The notes under the pieces were generated by a model, which saw nothing but the letters and a program-made list of their open reading frames with translations, was not told where the DNA came from and searched no databases. Position numbers and translations under genes: made by a program. From positions 1,325 through 12,633 of the forward strand of contig LCKU01000026.1 in NCBI GenBank assembly GCA_001001625.1: a DNA stretch of 11,309 bases. The letters run 5' to 3'. Within the stretch, counting starts at the first letter, position 1. Every line of letters starts with the position of its first letter. Source of the DNA: Parcubacteria group bacterium GW2011_GWA2_45_30 (lineage in GTDB: Bacteria > Patescibacteriota > Minisyncoccia > Sungbacterales > HO2-52-23). This document shows positions 1 to 7,375 of this stretch, piece after piece.

Positions 1-482
1 TGATTATTCTCGGTATTGATCCCGGCACAATTTCAATCGGATACGCACTTCTTGAAACTAATCCTTCCCCGCATCTGAAAGACGCCGGACTTCTCCGCAT
101 AAGCCAAAAAATCCCTGCAAGCCGTTTGAAAGAAACACATGAAGAGGTTTCAGCTTTGATCCGCAAGTATCGCCCGTCGCTTTTTGCAATTGAGCGCCTC
201 TTCTTCACCAAAAACGCCAAAACCGCTTTAGCGGTAAGCGAGGCCCGCGGAGCCATCCTGTTGACAACCGCCCTTGCCGGAATTCCAGCCTTTGAGTATA
301 CTCCGCTTGAAGTGAAAAAGGCGGTCACCGGGGATGGCAGAGCGGATAAAGCACAGATTCAAAAAATTGTGCAAATATCCTTGCCGGAAACACGTGCGCT
401 CAAAGCACGGGATGATGTTTTCGACGCAATCGCAATTGCGCTTACCTGTTTTTTCCGGGAACGCCATCATTTTAGAAATTAA
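1..482 (+). CDS. ruvC: Crossover junction endodeoxyribonuclease RuvC (first base of start codon off the window)
   Basis: RuvC is the dimeric nuclease that cuts Holliday junctions with RuvAB during recombinational repair. The frame is open from the first base. The window starts with TG, which with one missing base would be an NTG start codon giving a protein of about 160 residues (E. coli RuvC has 173). It opens with the RuvC signature ILGIDPGT, with catalytic Asp7. A second acidic residue follows in AIERLFF (Glu65), and two Asp lie in DDVFDAIAIA (Asp139 and Asp142). These match the Asp-Glu-Asp-Asp tetrad of the family (7/66/138/141 in E. coli). The first in-frame internal start is TTG at 126, but starting there would lose the first catalytic Asp, so the upstream start is correct. 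ruvA and ruvB are not in the window. Identification is firm; only the start base is unseen. Confidence 0.95.
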   Translation, partial: IILGIDPGTISIGYALLETNPSPHLKDAGLLRISQKIPASRLKETHEEVSALIRKYRPSLFAIERLFFTKNAKTALAVSEARGAILLTTALAGIPAFEYTPLEVKKAVTGDGRADKAQIQKIVQISLPETRALKARDDVFDAIAIALTCFFRERHHFRN

Positions 483-524
483 TCACTAAAGGTCGGAAAA
501 AACCAGATAATCTTTATATATAAT

Positions 525-671
525 ATGGCGGATGAACTTTATCTCAATTTGTCCGACGACGACTCTGACGACTCAGACGGAGATAGTGAACCACTGGTCT
601 CGGACGATGAATTGCTCGCCGACGAAGACGAGCTCGAGGAAGATGACTGGAAAGACGACAAAGACGAATAA
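525..671 (+). CDS. 48-residue hyperacidic protein of unknown function
   Basis: I do not recognise this protein. It starts MADELYLNLS and then becomes almost entirely acidic: about 25 of 48 residues are Asp or Glu (17 Asp, 8 Glu), with Ser-Asp runs around residues 10-22 and only two Lys near the C-terminus. There is no Cys, one Trp, no signal peptide and no membrane segment, so it should be a soluble, probably disordered polyanion. It lies 42 bases after ruvC on the same strand and 8 bases before a strong terminator, which makes a real transcription unit plausible. The upstream sequence is very AT-rich (TATAAT at 519-524 directly abuts the ATG) and has no Shine-Dalgarno. Possible roles for such proteins include nucleic-acid mimicry or binding of basic proteins or metals; nothing here chooses among them. 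A chance ORF is possible, but the composition and placement argue against it. Confidence 0.6.
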   Translation: MADELYLNLSDDDSDDSDGDSEPLVSDDELLADEDELEEDDWKDDKDE

Positions 672-679
672 GGTAGGTA

Positions 680-713
680 AAAAATCGTCTCGCGCTATGG
701 CGGGACGATTTTT
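680..713. terminator. Bidirectional intrinsic terminator between the acidic ORF and tyrS
   Basis: A 14-bp stem (680-693 with 700-713, one T-G wobble) closes a 6-base loop, GCTATG. The outer ten pairs are AAAAATCGTC with GACGATTTTT. The right side continues TTTTTATTTT for plus-strand transcripts. The left side is A-rich and gives a U-tract for minus-strand transcripts. It therefore works for both converging genes. The tyrS stop codon (695-697) lies across the last stem base and the loop, and the right arm encodes the last tyrS codons. Confidence 0.85.
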
Positions 714-1903
714 ATTTTAAAAAACTTCTTCTTTCCGATGCGAAGCGTCGCATTGTTGTTCGGCAATAAACTCTCCTGCGGATCGCGCATTACGCGCCCG
801 TTTGCCTCAATAGCGCCCTCCCTAAACAAGCGCCGCGCCTCTGCTTTTGAGCCGGCTCCGCCGGATCGCAGGATGGCGTCCATGACGGTTCCGTGTTCGC
901 GTGCCAATAAAACAATGGGAATGTCTTTCGGAATTTTCTTCTCCGAAAAGATGTCATGAAATTCTTTCTTTTCCCGACTGGCCGCTTTTCCCCCGTGATA
1001 TCTCCGGACCACCGCTTCGGCTAAGGATTCTTTCGCGTCGCGAGGGTTGGATCCTGCCGCCATGTGCTCACCGACCATTCTTATCTCGGACATCGGAACG
1101 TCCGTATACACCTCAAGATAAGGCAAAATTAGCTGGTCCGGAATACGCATAATCTTGCCAAATTTATCACGCGGCGAATCAGAAATCCCGATATAATTCC
1201 CAAGAGATTTTGACATTTTTTCGCGGCCCTCAATCCCGGGAAGAATTTTTAAGGCCACAATGACTTGAGGATTTTGCCCGAATTTTTCCTGTAAAAAGCG
1301 TCCCACATGCTCATTAAAAAGCTGATCTGAACCAATTATCGTCATATCGGATTTTAACATAACCGAATCATATCCCTGTAAAACAGGGTAAATCAATTCG
1401 TGCATGAATATCTCGCTTTTTTGTTCCATACGCTTCTTAAACATATCACGTTCAATCAGGCGCGCATGGGTGCAGTAAGAAAGGAGGCGCAGGAATTCGT
1501 CCAGCCGCATTTTGTAATACCATTCGGAACTCTGACGCAGCTCTAAAACCTCCGGATCACTAAGTAATATTTTCTTAACTTCTTGTTTTAAAAAGATTAG
1601 GTTTTTCTTGATTTCCGCGTCCGAAAGCTGCGGCCTGGCCTTAGATCTTCCGGTCGGATCACCGATCAAAGTCGTAACGTCGCCGAATAATATCACGGCT
1701 TTATGCCCGGCCTCCTGCAAAGCGCGCAGTTTCCATAAACTTGCCGCATGCCCCAAATGCAAATCCGGCGACGTTGCATCAATGCCGTGCTTAATCCGCA
1801 GGAACTTTTTGGAGTCGAACAGTTTTTCCAATTCCCCGCGGGTCACGATATCCTTAATCCCCCGTTCAAATATTTCTTTATTTAAAGTTTGGTTGGCTTT
1901 CAT
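695..1903 (-). CDS. tyrS: Tyrosyl-tRNA synthetase
   Basis: This class I aminoacyl-tRNA synthetase charges tRNA-Tyr with tyrosine in the cytoplasm. With the ATG at 1901-1903 it has 402 residues. The HIGH-type motif is HLGH (49-52), followed by GDVTTLIGDPTGRS typical of TyrS. The LQGYDSV and GSDQLFN blocks of the tyrosine site come next, then KMSKS at 229-233. The intact KMSKS, rather than the KFGKS of E. coli TyrS, points to the TyrZ-like branch. Residues from about 342 to the end form an S4 RNA-binding domain, ending in the usual GKKKFF. The frame also allows a GTG start at 1921 (six extra residues), but neither start has a Shine-Dalgarno and ATG looks better. The 3' end shares a terminator with the convergent acidic ORF. 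The 5' end is divergent from the penicillin-binding protein gene, 80 bases away. Confidence 0.96.
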   Translation of the reverse strand: MKANQTLNKEIFERGIKDIVTRGELEKLFDSKKFLRIKHGIDATSPDLHLGHAASLWKLRALQEAGHKAVILFGDVTTLIGDPTGRSKARPQLSDAEIKKNLIFLKQEVKKILLSDPEVLELRQSSEWYYKMRLDEFLRLLSYCTHARLIERDMFKKRMEQKSEIFMHELIYPVLQGYDSVMLKSDMTIIGSDQLFNEHVGRFLQEKFGQNPQVIVALKILPGIEGREKMSKSLGNYIGISDSPRDKFGKIMRIPDQLILPYLEVYTDVPMSEIRMVGEHMAAGSNPRDAKESLAEAVVRRYHGGKAASREKKEFHDIFSEKKIPKDIPIVLLAREHGTVMDAILRSGGAGSKAEARRLFREGAIEANGRVMRDPQESLLPNNNATLRIGKKKFFKIKIVPP

Positions 1904-1948
1904 ATAGCTTGATAATACCACGAATGAATTCTGTTTAAAACCGACCGC

Positions 1949-1977
1949 TGGAAAATCTCCGCTTATCCGGATATAAT
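1949..1977 (+). promoter_or_regulatory. Promoter of the class A PBP gene, likely leaderless
   Basis: A perfect -10 box TATAAT lies at 1972-1977. A 4/6 match to the -35 box (TGGAAA, 1949-1954) lies 17 bases upstream. The ATG begins at 1984, only 6 bases after the -10. A normal start site about 7 bases downstream of the -10 would therefore fall on or next to the ATG, giving a leaderless mRNA. The spacing is seen directly; leaderless use is inferred. Confidence 0.6.
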
Positions 1978-1983
1978 GGCTTA

Positions 1984-4539
1984 ATGTCCATGATCTTTTC
2001 TCCGCGGAAAAAACGGAAATCGCGCCGGGCTGTTTTTTGGGTGCTTATGGCCGCAACGGGTCTGGCGTTATTTGCCGCGCAAAAAACCATATCATTTTTC
2101 CAAAACGTTCCTGGACCCGAGAGTATAACCGAACGAAGCGTAATTGAATCCACCAAAATATATGACCGCACCGGCACCGTACTCCTTTATGAAATTCATG
2201 GGGAAGAAAAACGCACCGTTGTTCCGTTTTCCGAAATACCCAAACATGTAAAACAGGCGACGCTGGCCGCGGAGGATCTGTATTTTTACGAACACGGGGG
2301 CTTAGATTGGCGCGGGATCCTGCGGGCTGCCGGGAAAAATTTGTTTCGCGGTGAAATAACACAGGGCGGATCAACTATAACCCAGCAGTTGGTTAAAAAG
2401 GCTCTGCTTACGGACGAACGCACCTACTCGCGAAAAATCAAAGAGGCTCTGTTGTCGCTTCTTATTGAACGAAAATACTCCAAAGATGAAATTCTGGGCT
2501 GGTATTTAAACCAAATTCCGTATGGCTCCAACGCGTATGGCGTGGCTGCGGCGGCCGAAACATTTTTTGGGAAAAATATTAAGGATCTTTCGGCGGCCGA
2601 GGCCGCCATACTTGCGGCCCTACCCAAAGCCACAACCTATTACTCTCCCTATGGGTCCCATAAAGAAGAGCTTACGGCACGAAAAAATTGGATTATTGAA
2701 CGAATGGCCGAAGCAAAATTCATTTCCGCGGAAGACGCCAACAGGATGAAAAACGAAAAGATCGTCTTCTCTCCGCCGCCTCTGCCGCGCCAATCCATGC
2801 TTGCTCCGCATTTTGTGCTTTTTGTGCGCGAATATTTGAATGAAAAGTATGGTGAGGAATTTGTGGAGCGAAGCGGCCTTAAAGTAATCACTACTCTCGA
2901 TTGGGCGATGCAGCAAGAGGCAGAAACGGTAATTTTGGAAGGCGCGGAGCAGAATGAAAAATCGGTGCAGGCCGCCAATGCCGCGCTGGTTGCTATAGAT
3001 CCGCGCTCAGGCGAAATACTCGCCATGGCAGGTTCAAAAGATTACTGGGGGAAACCCTTCCCGGAGAAATGCGACCCCGGAATAAATTGCCGCTTTGATC
3101 CGTACGTAAATATTGCCATCCGTCCGCGACAACCCGGTTCTGCATTTAAACCCTTTGTCTACGCAACTGCTTTCCAAAAGGGGTATACACCCGACACCAT
3201 ACTTTTCGATGTGCCAACGGAATTTAATTCATCTTGCCTATCGGACGGCACTAAGCCGTCCGGGGCCGGAGAAGATACCAAATGTTACCATCCGCAAAAC
3301 TATGACGGTAAATTTCGGGGGCCGGTAACACTGCGGCAAGCCCTTGCGCAAAGCTTGAACGTGCCGTCGGTAAAACTTCTTTATCTTGCAGGGATTGATG
3401 ATACTATAAAAACCGCGGAGTCGTTTGGCATATCAACCTTGGGCGATCCGTTGCGTTATGGCCTCTCACTTGTTCTGGGCGGGGCGGAGGTGACGCTGCT
3501 TGACATGACATCGGCCTTTGGCGCTTTTTCCCAAGACGGAGTGCTTTACCCGAAGACCATGATTTTAAAAATAGAGACTGCCGGCCAAACCCTACTTGAA
3601 GAAAAAAAGGGGGTGCCGCTTCAGGTTCTTGATCCCGAAACTGCGCGCACTTTAAACGCTGTTTTATCGGACAACAACGCGCGGGTACCCATGTTTCATC
3701 CCCAAAGTTCTCTTTATTTCCCTAATCGCAAAGTCGCTGCCAAAACCGGGACAACGCAGAATTACCGTGACGCCTGGGTAATCGGCTATACGCCTTCCTT
3801 GGTTGCGGGAGTGTGGGTTGGAAATAGCGACAATTCTCCGATGCACCAATCGAGTATTTCGGTTATGGTGGCGGGGCCGATTTGGCATCGCTTCCTGGAA
3901 ACGGCACTGCTGGGACGGCCGTCCGAGGAATTCGCGGACCCGTCCGAGCGCATAGTTGAAAAACCGATATTGCGCGGAATTTATCGGGCCGGAGAAATTA
4001 TTAAGATGGACTCAATTTCAAAAAAACGCGCCACCCGATATACGCCGCCGGAACTCATTGAAGAGTTCGGAACTGGAGAAATCAAAACCATTTTATCTTA
4101 CATAAACAAAAAAGACCCCTTGGGCGATCCCTCAATAAATCCGCAAGATGATCCACAATGGAAAAATTGGCAGGACGCGCTTGACGCCTGGCTCGCCCAA
4201 AATGGTCTAACCCAAGCGCCGCTGCCGGAAGAATTTGATGACGTACATACCCCGGAAAAATCGCCTAAAATTGCGTTTCCGGCATTAAACCGGGAAAACG
4301 TATTGTCGGCGCCGCTTGACGAAATTACAATTCATGTGACTGCCGCCTTTTCGTTACAAGAAGTATCCCTGTTTGTTGATGATGAACTCATAGAATCGCG
4401 CACTTCGCCTTTTGCGGCGGGCGACATTACTTTTAATCTGCCCTCGCCGCTTTATCCGGGAAAACATAATATAAAAATAACCGCATATGATACGGTGGGC
4501 AACAAAAGCGCATTAGAGGTCTCTACATCAGGCGAATAG
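1984..4539 (+). CDS. Class A penicillin-binding protein (PBP1A-like glycosyltransferase/transpeptidase)
   Basis: This bifunctional enzyme polymerises and cross-links peptidoglycan at the outer face of the membrane (851 residues). A basic N-terminus and one membrane anchor (about 16-39) are followed by a GT51 glycosyltransferase domain. That domain has the EDxxFxxHxG block (catalytic Glu97 in AAEDLYFYEHGG), GGSTITQQL (128-136) and an intact RKIKEALLSLLIERKYSK block. The transpeptidase domain has SxxK at 386-389 (SAFK, nucleophile Ser386), SxN at 457-459 (SLN) and KTG at 587-589. The last 80 or so residues (about 770-851) look like an Ig or FN3-like beta domain, with a YPGKHNIKITAYDTVGN stretch. 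The domain between KTG and the tail is Pro- and acid-rich. Both active sites look complete. The 3' end overlaps convergent dnaN by 17 bases (4523-4539). The start at 1984 gives a normal anchor; a second ATG two codons later is also possible. Confidence 0.95.
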   Translation: MSMIFSPRKKRKSRRAVFWVLMAATGLALFAAQKTISFFQNVPGPESITERSVIESTKIYDRTGTVLLYEIHGEEKRTVVPFSEIPKHVKQATLAAEDLYFYEHGGLDWRGILRAAGKNLFRGEITQGGSTITQQLVKKALLTDERTYSRKIKEALLSLLIERKYSKDEILGWYLNQIPYGSNAYGVAAAAETFFGKNIKDLSAAEAAILAALPKATTYYSPYGSHKEELTARKNWIIERMAEAKFISAEDANRMKNEKIVFSPPPLPRQSMLAPHFVLFVREYLNEKYGEEFVERSGLKVITTLDWAMQQEAETVILEGAEQNEKSVQAANAALVAIDPRSGEILAMAGSKDYWGKPFPEKCDPGINCRFDPYVNIAIRPRQPGSAFKPFVYATAFQKGYTPDTILFDVPTEFNSSCLSDGTKPSGAGEDTKCYHPQNYDGKFRGPVTLRQALAQSLNVPSVKLLYLAGIDDTIKTAESFGISTLGDPLRYGLSLVLGGAEVTLLDMTSAFGAFSQDGVLYPKTMILKIETAGQTLLEEKKGVPLQVLDPETARTLNAVLSDNNARVPMFHPQSSLYFPNRKVAAKTGTTQNYRDAWVIGYTPSLVAGVWVGNSDNSPMHQSSISVMVAGPIWHRFLETALLGRPSEEFADPSERIVEKPILRGIYRAGEIIKMDSISKKRATRYTPPELIEEFGTGEIKTILSYINKKDPLGDPSINPQDDPQWKNWQDALDAWLAQNGLTQAPLPEEFDDVHTPEKSPKIAFPALNRENVLSAPLDEITIHVTAAFSLQEVSLFVDDELIESRTSPFAAGDITFNLPSPLYPGKHNIKITAYDTVGNKSALEVSTSGE

Positions 4540-5620
4540 GCATAAGCACATAGAGAAGCGATCCGTCGGCTTTATTGCGCAGAAGTGAGGGTTTGTTCTC
4601 GCCGTTCAATCCGAAAAAGAACTCCTCTTCATGTAGCGCAGTTAACCCGTCCAGAAGGTAACGATAGTTAAAGCTGACTGCCAGTTCCTTGCCGGCAACT
4701 GAAGCATTTAGAGTCGTTTTAAATTCTCCGACATCAGCATTGGCCGAGGATATCTCCACTCCTTTACCATAAAAATGAAATGAAACGTCCTGCAGTTTCG
4801 AACTAAAAATACTGGACGACCGGACCGCATCTACAAATGCTGATTTTGGGAAAAATCCGGACACCTCAAACTCTTTTGGAATTATTGCCCCATATTCCGG
4901 AAAATTCCCTTCTATCAAGCGGGATATTATTTTAATGCCCCGCATTTCAAAAAGCACTTGATTGTCGCCCAGTGAGACCGAAACATCCTCGCCTTGAGGA
5001 AGAATTCGCACAAGTTCCTGCGCTATGCGAAACGGCAGAATAAAGGTGCAAGCGTCTCCTTTCAGTTTTCCATCCATCTCAATCCTTTTTTCAGCGAGAC
5101 GAAATGTGTCGGTAGCGGCCAGACAAATCTCTTTCTGCGAAACGCGCAGATATACTCCGGTTAATTCGGGCTTGAACTCTGAAGACGATACGGCGGGCAG
5201 GACTTTAGCAAGTGCTTCCTGCAGAAGCGCTGAATCGACCGCGAAAGTGCTTATTTTCTTAATTTTCGGTATAAGCGGAAAATCTTCGGCCAGAACTCCG
5301 TTGATAACGACCCGTCGCGCATCGGCAGTTACAATTAAATTCATTTGCTTTTCTTCCAGCTCGATCTTTTCGTCTTTCAGAGATTGAATGAGGGGGTTGA
5401 AGATTTTTGCCGGAACGCATAACTTGCCGGGCTTTCCGCTTTTCCCGGGAATTTCCGCTTGAAACGCATACTCCAGATTTGTTGCACTAATTTTTAGAGT
5501 GATGCCGTCGTGTTCAAGAAGTATATTACCTAAAATCGGCAATGTTAAATTTTTACCGATGAAGCGTTCAGCAACAGATAAAACTTTTTCCAGGTTTTCT
5601 TTTATACAAATGAATTTCAT
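4523..5620 (-). CDS. dnaN: DNA polymerase III beta subunit (sliding clamp)
   Basis: DnaN forms the ring-shaped dimer that tethers the replicative polymerase to DNA. Starting at the ATG at 5618-5620 gives 365 residues, normal for the family, and the standard opening MKFICIKENLEKVL. The open frame continues three codons to a TTG at 5629, but that would put MIH in front of the conserved MKF and is less likely. Three clamp folds of about 120 residues each are expected. Landmarks are LPILGNILLE in domain 1, FKPELTGVYLR in domain 2 and the family C-terminal signature YVLMPIRLM, which forms part of the hydrophobic binding pocket. The gene follows dnaA on the same strand after a 182-base AT-rich gap, the usual dnaA-dnaN order. 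No Shine-Dalgarno is visible. The 3' end overlaps the convergent PBP gene. Confidence 0.97.
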   Translation of the reverse strand: MKFICIKENLEKVLSVAERFIGKNLTLPILGNILLEHDGITLKISATNLEYAFQAEIPGKSGKPGKLCVPAKIFNPLIQSLKDEKIELEEKQMNLIVTADARRVVINGVLAEDFPLIPKIKKISTFAVDSALLQEALAKVLPAVSSSEFKPELTGVYLRVSQKEICLAATDTFRLAEKRIEMDGKLKGDACTFILPFRIAQELVRILPQGEDVSVSLGDNQVLFEMRGIKIISRLIEGNFPEYGAIIPKEFEVSGFFPKSAFVDAVRSSSIFSSKLQDVSFHFYGKGVEISSANADVGEFKTTLNASVAGKELAVSFNYRYLLDGLTALHEEEFFFGLNGENKPSLLRNKADGSLLYVLMPIRLM

Positions 5621-5802
5621 ATGGATCAATTAATAATAATTAGTAATTAATTAATTATTATGAATTAGTTATTATTATTATAGTTAAAAAGCAGGGGAAA
5701 TATTGGAATTTTCAATACAGGACAGTGTTTTTTATTTATAAATAAAAGGAAATATATTGAGGAAGAAAGGGGGATAACTTTCATTAGTTTTTTTATTGAA
5801 AT
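5621..5802. other. AT-rich dnaA-dnaN gap, candidate DNA-unwinding/origin element
   Basis: This gap contains no gene. Positions 5629-5690 are almost pure A/T with TAA/TTA trinucleotide repeats. It holds a 10-bp inverted repeat, TAATAATAAT (5631-5640) with ATTATTATTA (5671-5680), a 14-bp palindrome TAATTAATTAATTA (5644-5657), and an 18-bp perfect palindrome TTTTATTTATAAATAAAA (5730-5747). A G-run, GGGGGATAAC, lies at 5769-5778. This composition and the position between dnaA and dnaN fit a duplex-unwinding element or the dnaN promoter region. No consensus DnaA box is present, so assignment as oriC is only inferred. Confidence 0.4.
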
Positions 5803-7158
5803 CTATCCTAAAAGTATCCGGTCTTTAACCATCCGGATTTCCTCCTCAAGTTCAGGATTTGTTTTCAAGTTATTCGCAATTTTTTCACAGGAATGAATAG
5901 CGGTGGTGTGGTCGCGTCCGCCAAAGCGATCCCCAATTGAAGGATAAGAGAATTTTAATTCTTCACGCATAAGATACATGGCGATTTGGCGGGGTTTCAC
6001 CACGTCTTTTTTTCTGGAATGAGCTGTAAGCTCCTTCTCGCTTATGTCATAAAATTCCGAAATGGCCTTAAGTATTTTTTTAGCGGTGAGAAATTTTTTA
6101 GGCGCGTTTATATGGCTTGTGATAATTTTTTTAGCCGCATCCTCGTCTATGGGCGTGTTAGACAGTTTGGCGGCCATAACAACGCGGTTTAAAGCCCCCT
6201 CCAGCTCCCGGATGTTGGTTTTTACGCTGTCCGCTATATACATGAGCACTTTTTCCGGAATAGTTATTTTTTTTGTTTCGGTTTTGGTGCGTAAAATCAA
6301 AAGGCGGGTTTCGAAATCAGGAAGGCCAATGTCAGCAATCATCCCTCCTTCAAAACGCGAGCGCAACCGTTCTTCAAGGGTGGCAATGGCTTGCGGAGGC
6401 CGGTCAGATGATATGATGATTTGGCGGTTTTTCTGGTATAATGTATTAAACATGTGGAAAAATTCTTCCTGCATTTTTTCGGTCCGCGCAATAAACTGTA
6501 TATCGTCTATAATTAAACAGTCGACGGTCCGATATTTGTCTTTTAATGAATTCATTTCCTGGTTTCTTAAAGCATCCACCACTTCGGTCATATATTTTTC
6601 TGAAGGAACATAGCGGACTTTTATTCCCGGCGATTGGCGCAGGAGCTCGGTTCCAATAGCCTGGATAAGGTGTGTTTTGCCCAAACCAACCCCTCCGTAA
6701 ATGAAAAGGGGATTATACCCAGATCCCGGATTTTTAATGACCGATTGGGCGGCGGCATGCGCTAATTCATTAAAAGATCCTACTACGAAGGTATCAAAAG
6801 TATAACGCGGATTGAGATTTGTTTCCGGATTTACCGTAAGTTCTTTCATGGGGAGCGTTTCCTCATCAGAGGCGTCAGCCGGGCTGAAACGTTTTCGTTT
6901 TTGGGACTGGTGCAGGAGAGCTTGTCCTTGAGGGACATCCAATTTGCCAACAGCATATGAGATGTCTTTTACGTCCGCGGTAAGCTCGCGTAGAGCGTGA
7001 AGTATAGTTTTGTGGTATTTATTTTGCAACCACTCTTTGGCAAAAATATTCGGTACAAATACCGTGGCAACGCCATTCTGCACTTCGGTAATGCCTGTAT
7101 CTTGGAACCAAGTAAGAAAACTTGGTTTTGAGACCGAAAGTTCTATTTTGGCAAGCAC
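5803..7158 (-). CDS. dnaA: Chromosomal replication initiator DnaA
   Basis: DnaA is the AAA+ ATPase that binds the origin, melts it and loads the helicase. From the GTG at 7158 it has 451 residues. Domain I (helicase-loader contact) carries KPSFLTWFQ. A linker of about residues 70-115 is Lys/Arg and acid-rich. The AAA+ domain has Walker A GGVGLGKT (155-162) and Walker B LIIDD (215-219). The C-terminal DNA-binding domain ends with the DnaA signature FGGRDHTTAIHS (412-423). The start is uncertain. The same frame continues upstream as CELWQA immediately before VLAKIEL, which is the conserved start of domain I, but the frame up to the TAG at 7189-7191 contains no ATG, GTG or TTG. The true N-terminus probably lies up to ten codons upstream, around 7186-7188 (an ATC codon). 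Transcribed away from rpmH and ahead of dnaN. Confidence 0.97.
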   Translation of the reverse strand: MLAKIELSVSKPSFLTWFQDTGITEVQNGVATVFVPNIFAKEWLQNKYHKTILHALRELTADVKDISYAVGKLDVPQGQALLHQSQKRKRFSPADASDEETLPMKELTVNPETNLNPRYTFDTFVVGSFNELAHAAAQSVIKNPGSGYNPLFIYGGVGLGKTHLIQAIGTELLRQSPGIKVRYVPSEKYMTEVVDALRNQEMNSLKDKYRTVDCLIIDDIQFIARTEKMQEEFFHMFNTLYQKNRQIIISSDRPPQAIATLEERLRSRFEGGMIADIGLPDFETRLLILRTKTETKKITIPEKVLMYIADSVKTNIRELEGALNRVVMAAKLSNTPIDEDAAKKIITSHINAPKKFLTAKKILKAISEFYDISEKELTAHSRKKDVVKPRQIAMYLMREELKFSYPSIGDRFGGRDHTTAIHSCEKIANNLKTNPELEEEIRMVKDRILLG

Positions 7159-7190
7159 CGCTTGCCATAGTTCGCAAAAACAATAGATCT

Positions 7191-7220
7191 ATTATACAAT
7201 TAAAGAAATACATGCCACAA
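7191..7220 (-). promoter_or_regulatory. Putative dnaA promoter
   Basis: On the minus strand a perfect TATAAT (7191-7196) is preceded by TTGTGG (7215-7220) at 18-base spacing; only the TTG of the -35 fits well. A start site would be expected near 7184, very close to the upstream limit of the dnaA frame (TAG at 7189-7191). The mRNA would then have little or no leader. No upstream DnaA box indicates autoregulation. Confidence 0.5.
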
Positions 7221-7332
7221 ACCGCTATTTTTGGGGATAGGGTGTGTATATTCTGTTAGCAACTCTCAAGAACGAGCACTGTCTGCCTAAATTTTCTATT
7301 AACGGAGATTCGGATACAAATCACGAAGCGAA

Positions 7333-7375
7333 GCGGCCAAGGAAAGCCGGCTCTGTCGGAAGGACTTCCGGCCGC
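7333..7375 (+). other. Stem-loop in the rpmH leader
   Basis: GCGGCC (7333-7338) pairs with GGCCGC (7370-7375). After a 2-base bulge, GGAA (7341-7344) pairs with TTCC (7366-7369), and CCG (7347-7349) can pair with CGG (7357-7359). No U-run follows, so it is not an intrinsic terminator. It is flanked by two copies of CGAAGCGAAG (7324-7333 and 7394-7403). It could be a leader regulatory structure, but no known RNA family is recognised. Confidence 0.35.

Noticed and set aside
5621..5629. TTG start for dnaN giving three extra residues
   Set aside because: The family begins MKF; the ATG at 5620 gives that directly.
5881..6461. Relaxed DnaA boxes TTTTTCACA (5881-5889) and TGTGGAAAA (6453-6461)
   Set aside because: Both lie inside dnaA coding sequence, are isolated, and one or two such matches are expected by chance in 11 kb.
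7019..7213. Minus-strand ORF of 64 residues starting at the ATG at 7213
   Set aside because: It overlaps dnaA in another frame, has no recognisable domain, and dnaA conservation explains the DNA.
7324..7346. Resemblance to the SRP RNA core (GAAGC-GCCAAGG)
   Set aside because: The GGAA-capped domain IV helix and the upstream GUCAGG-type strand are absent, so the match is only a short coincidence.
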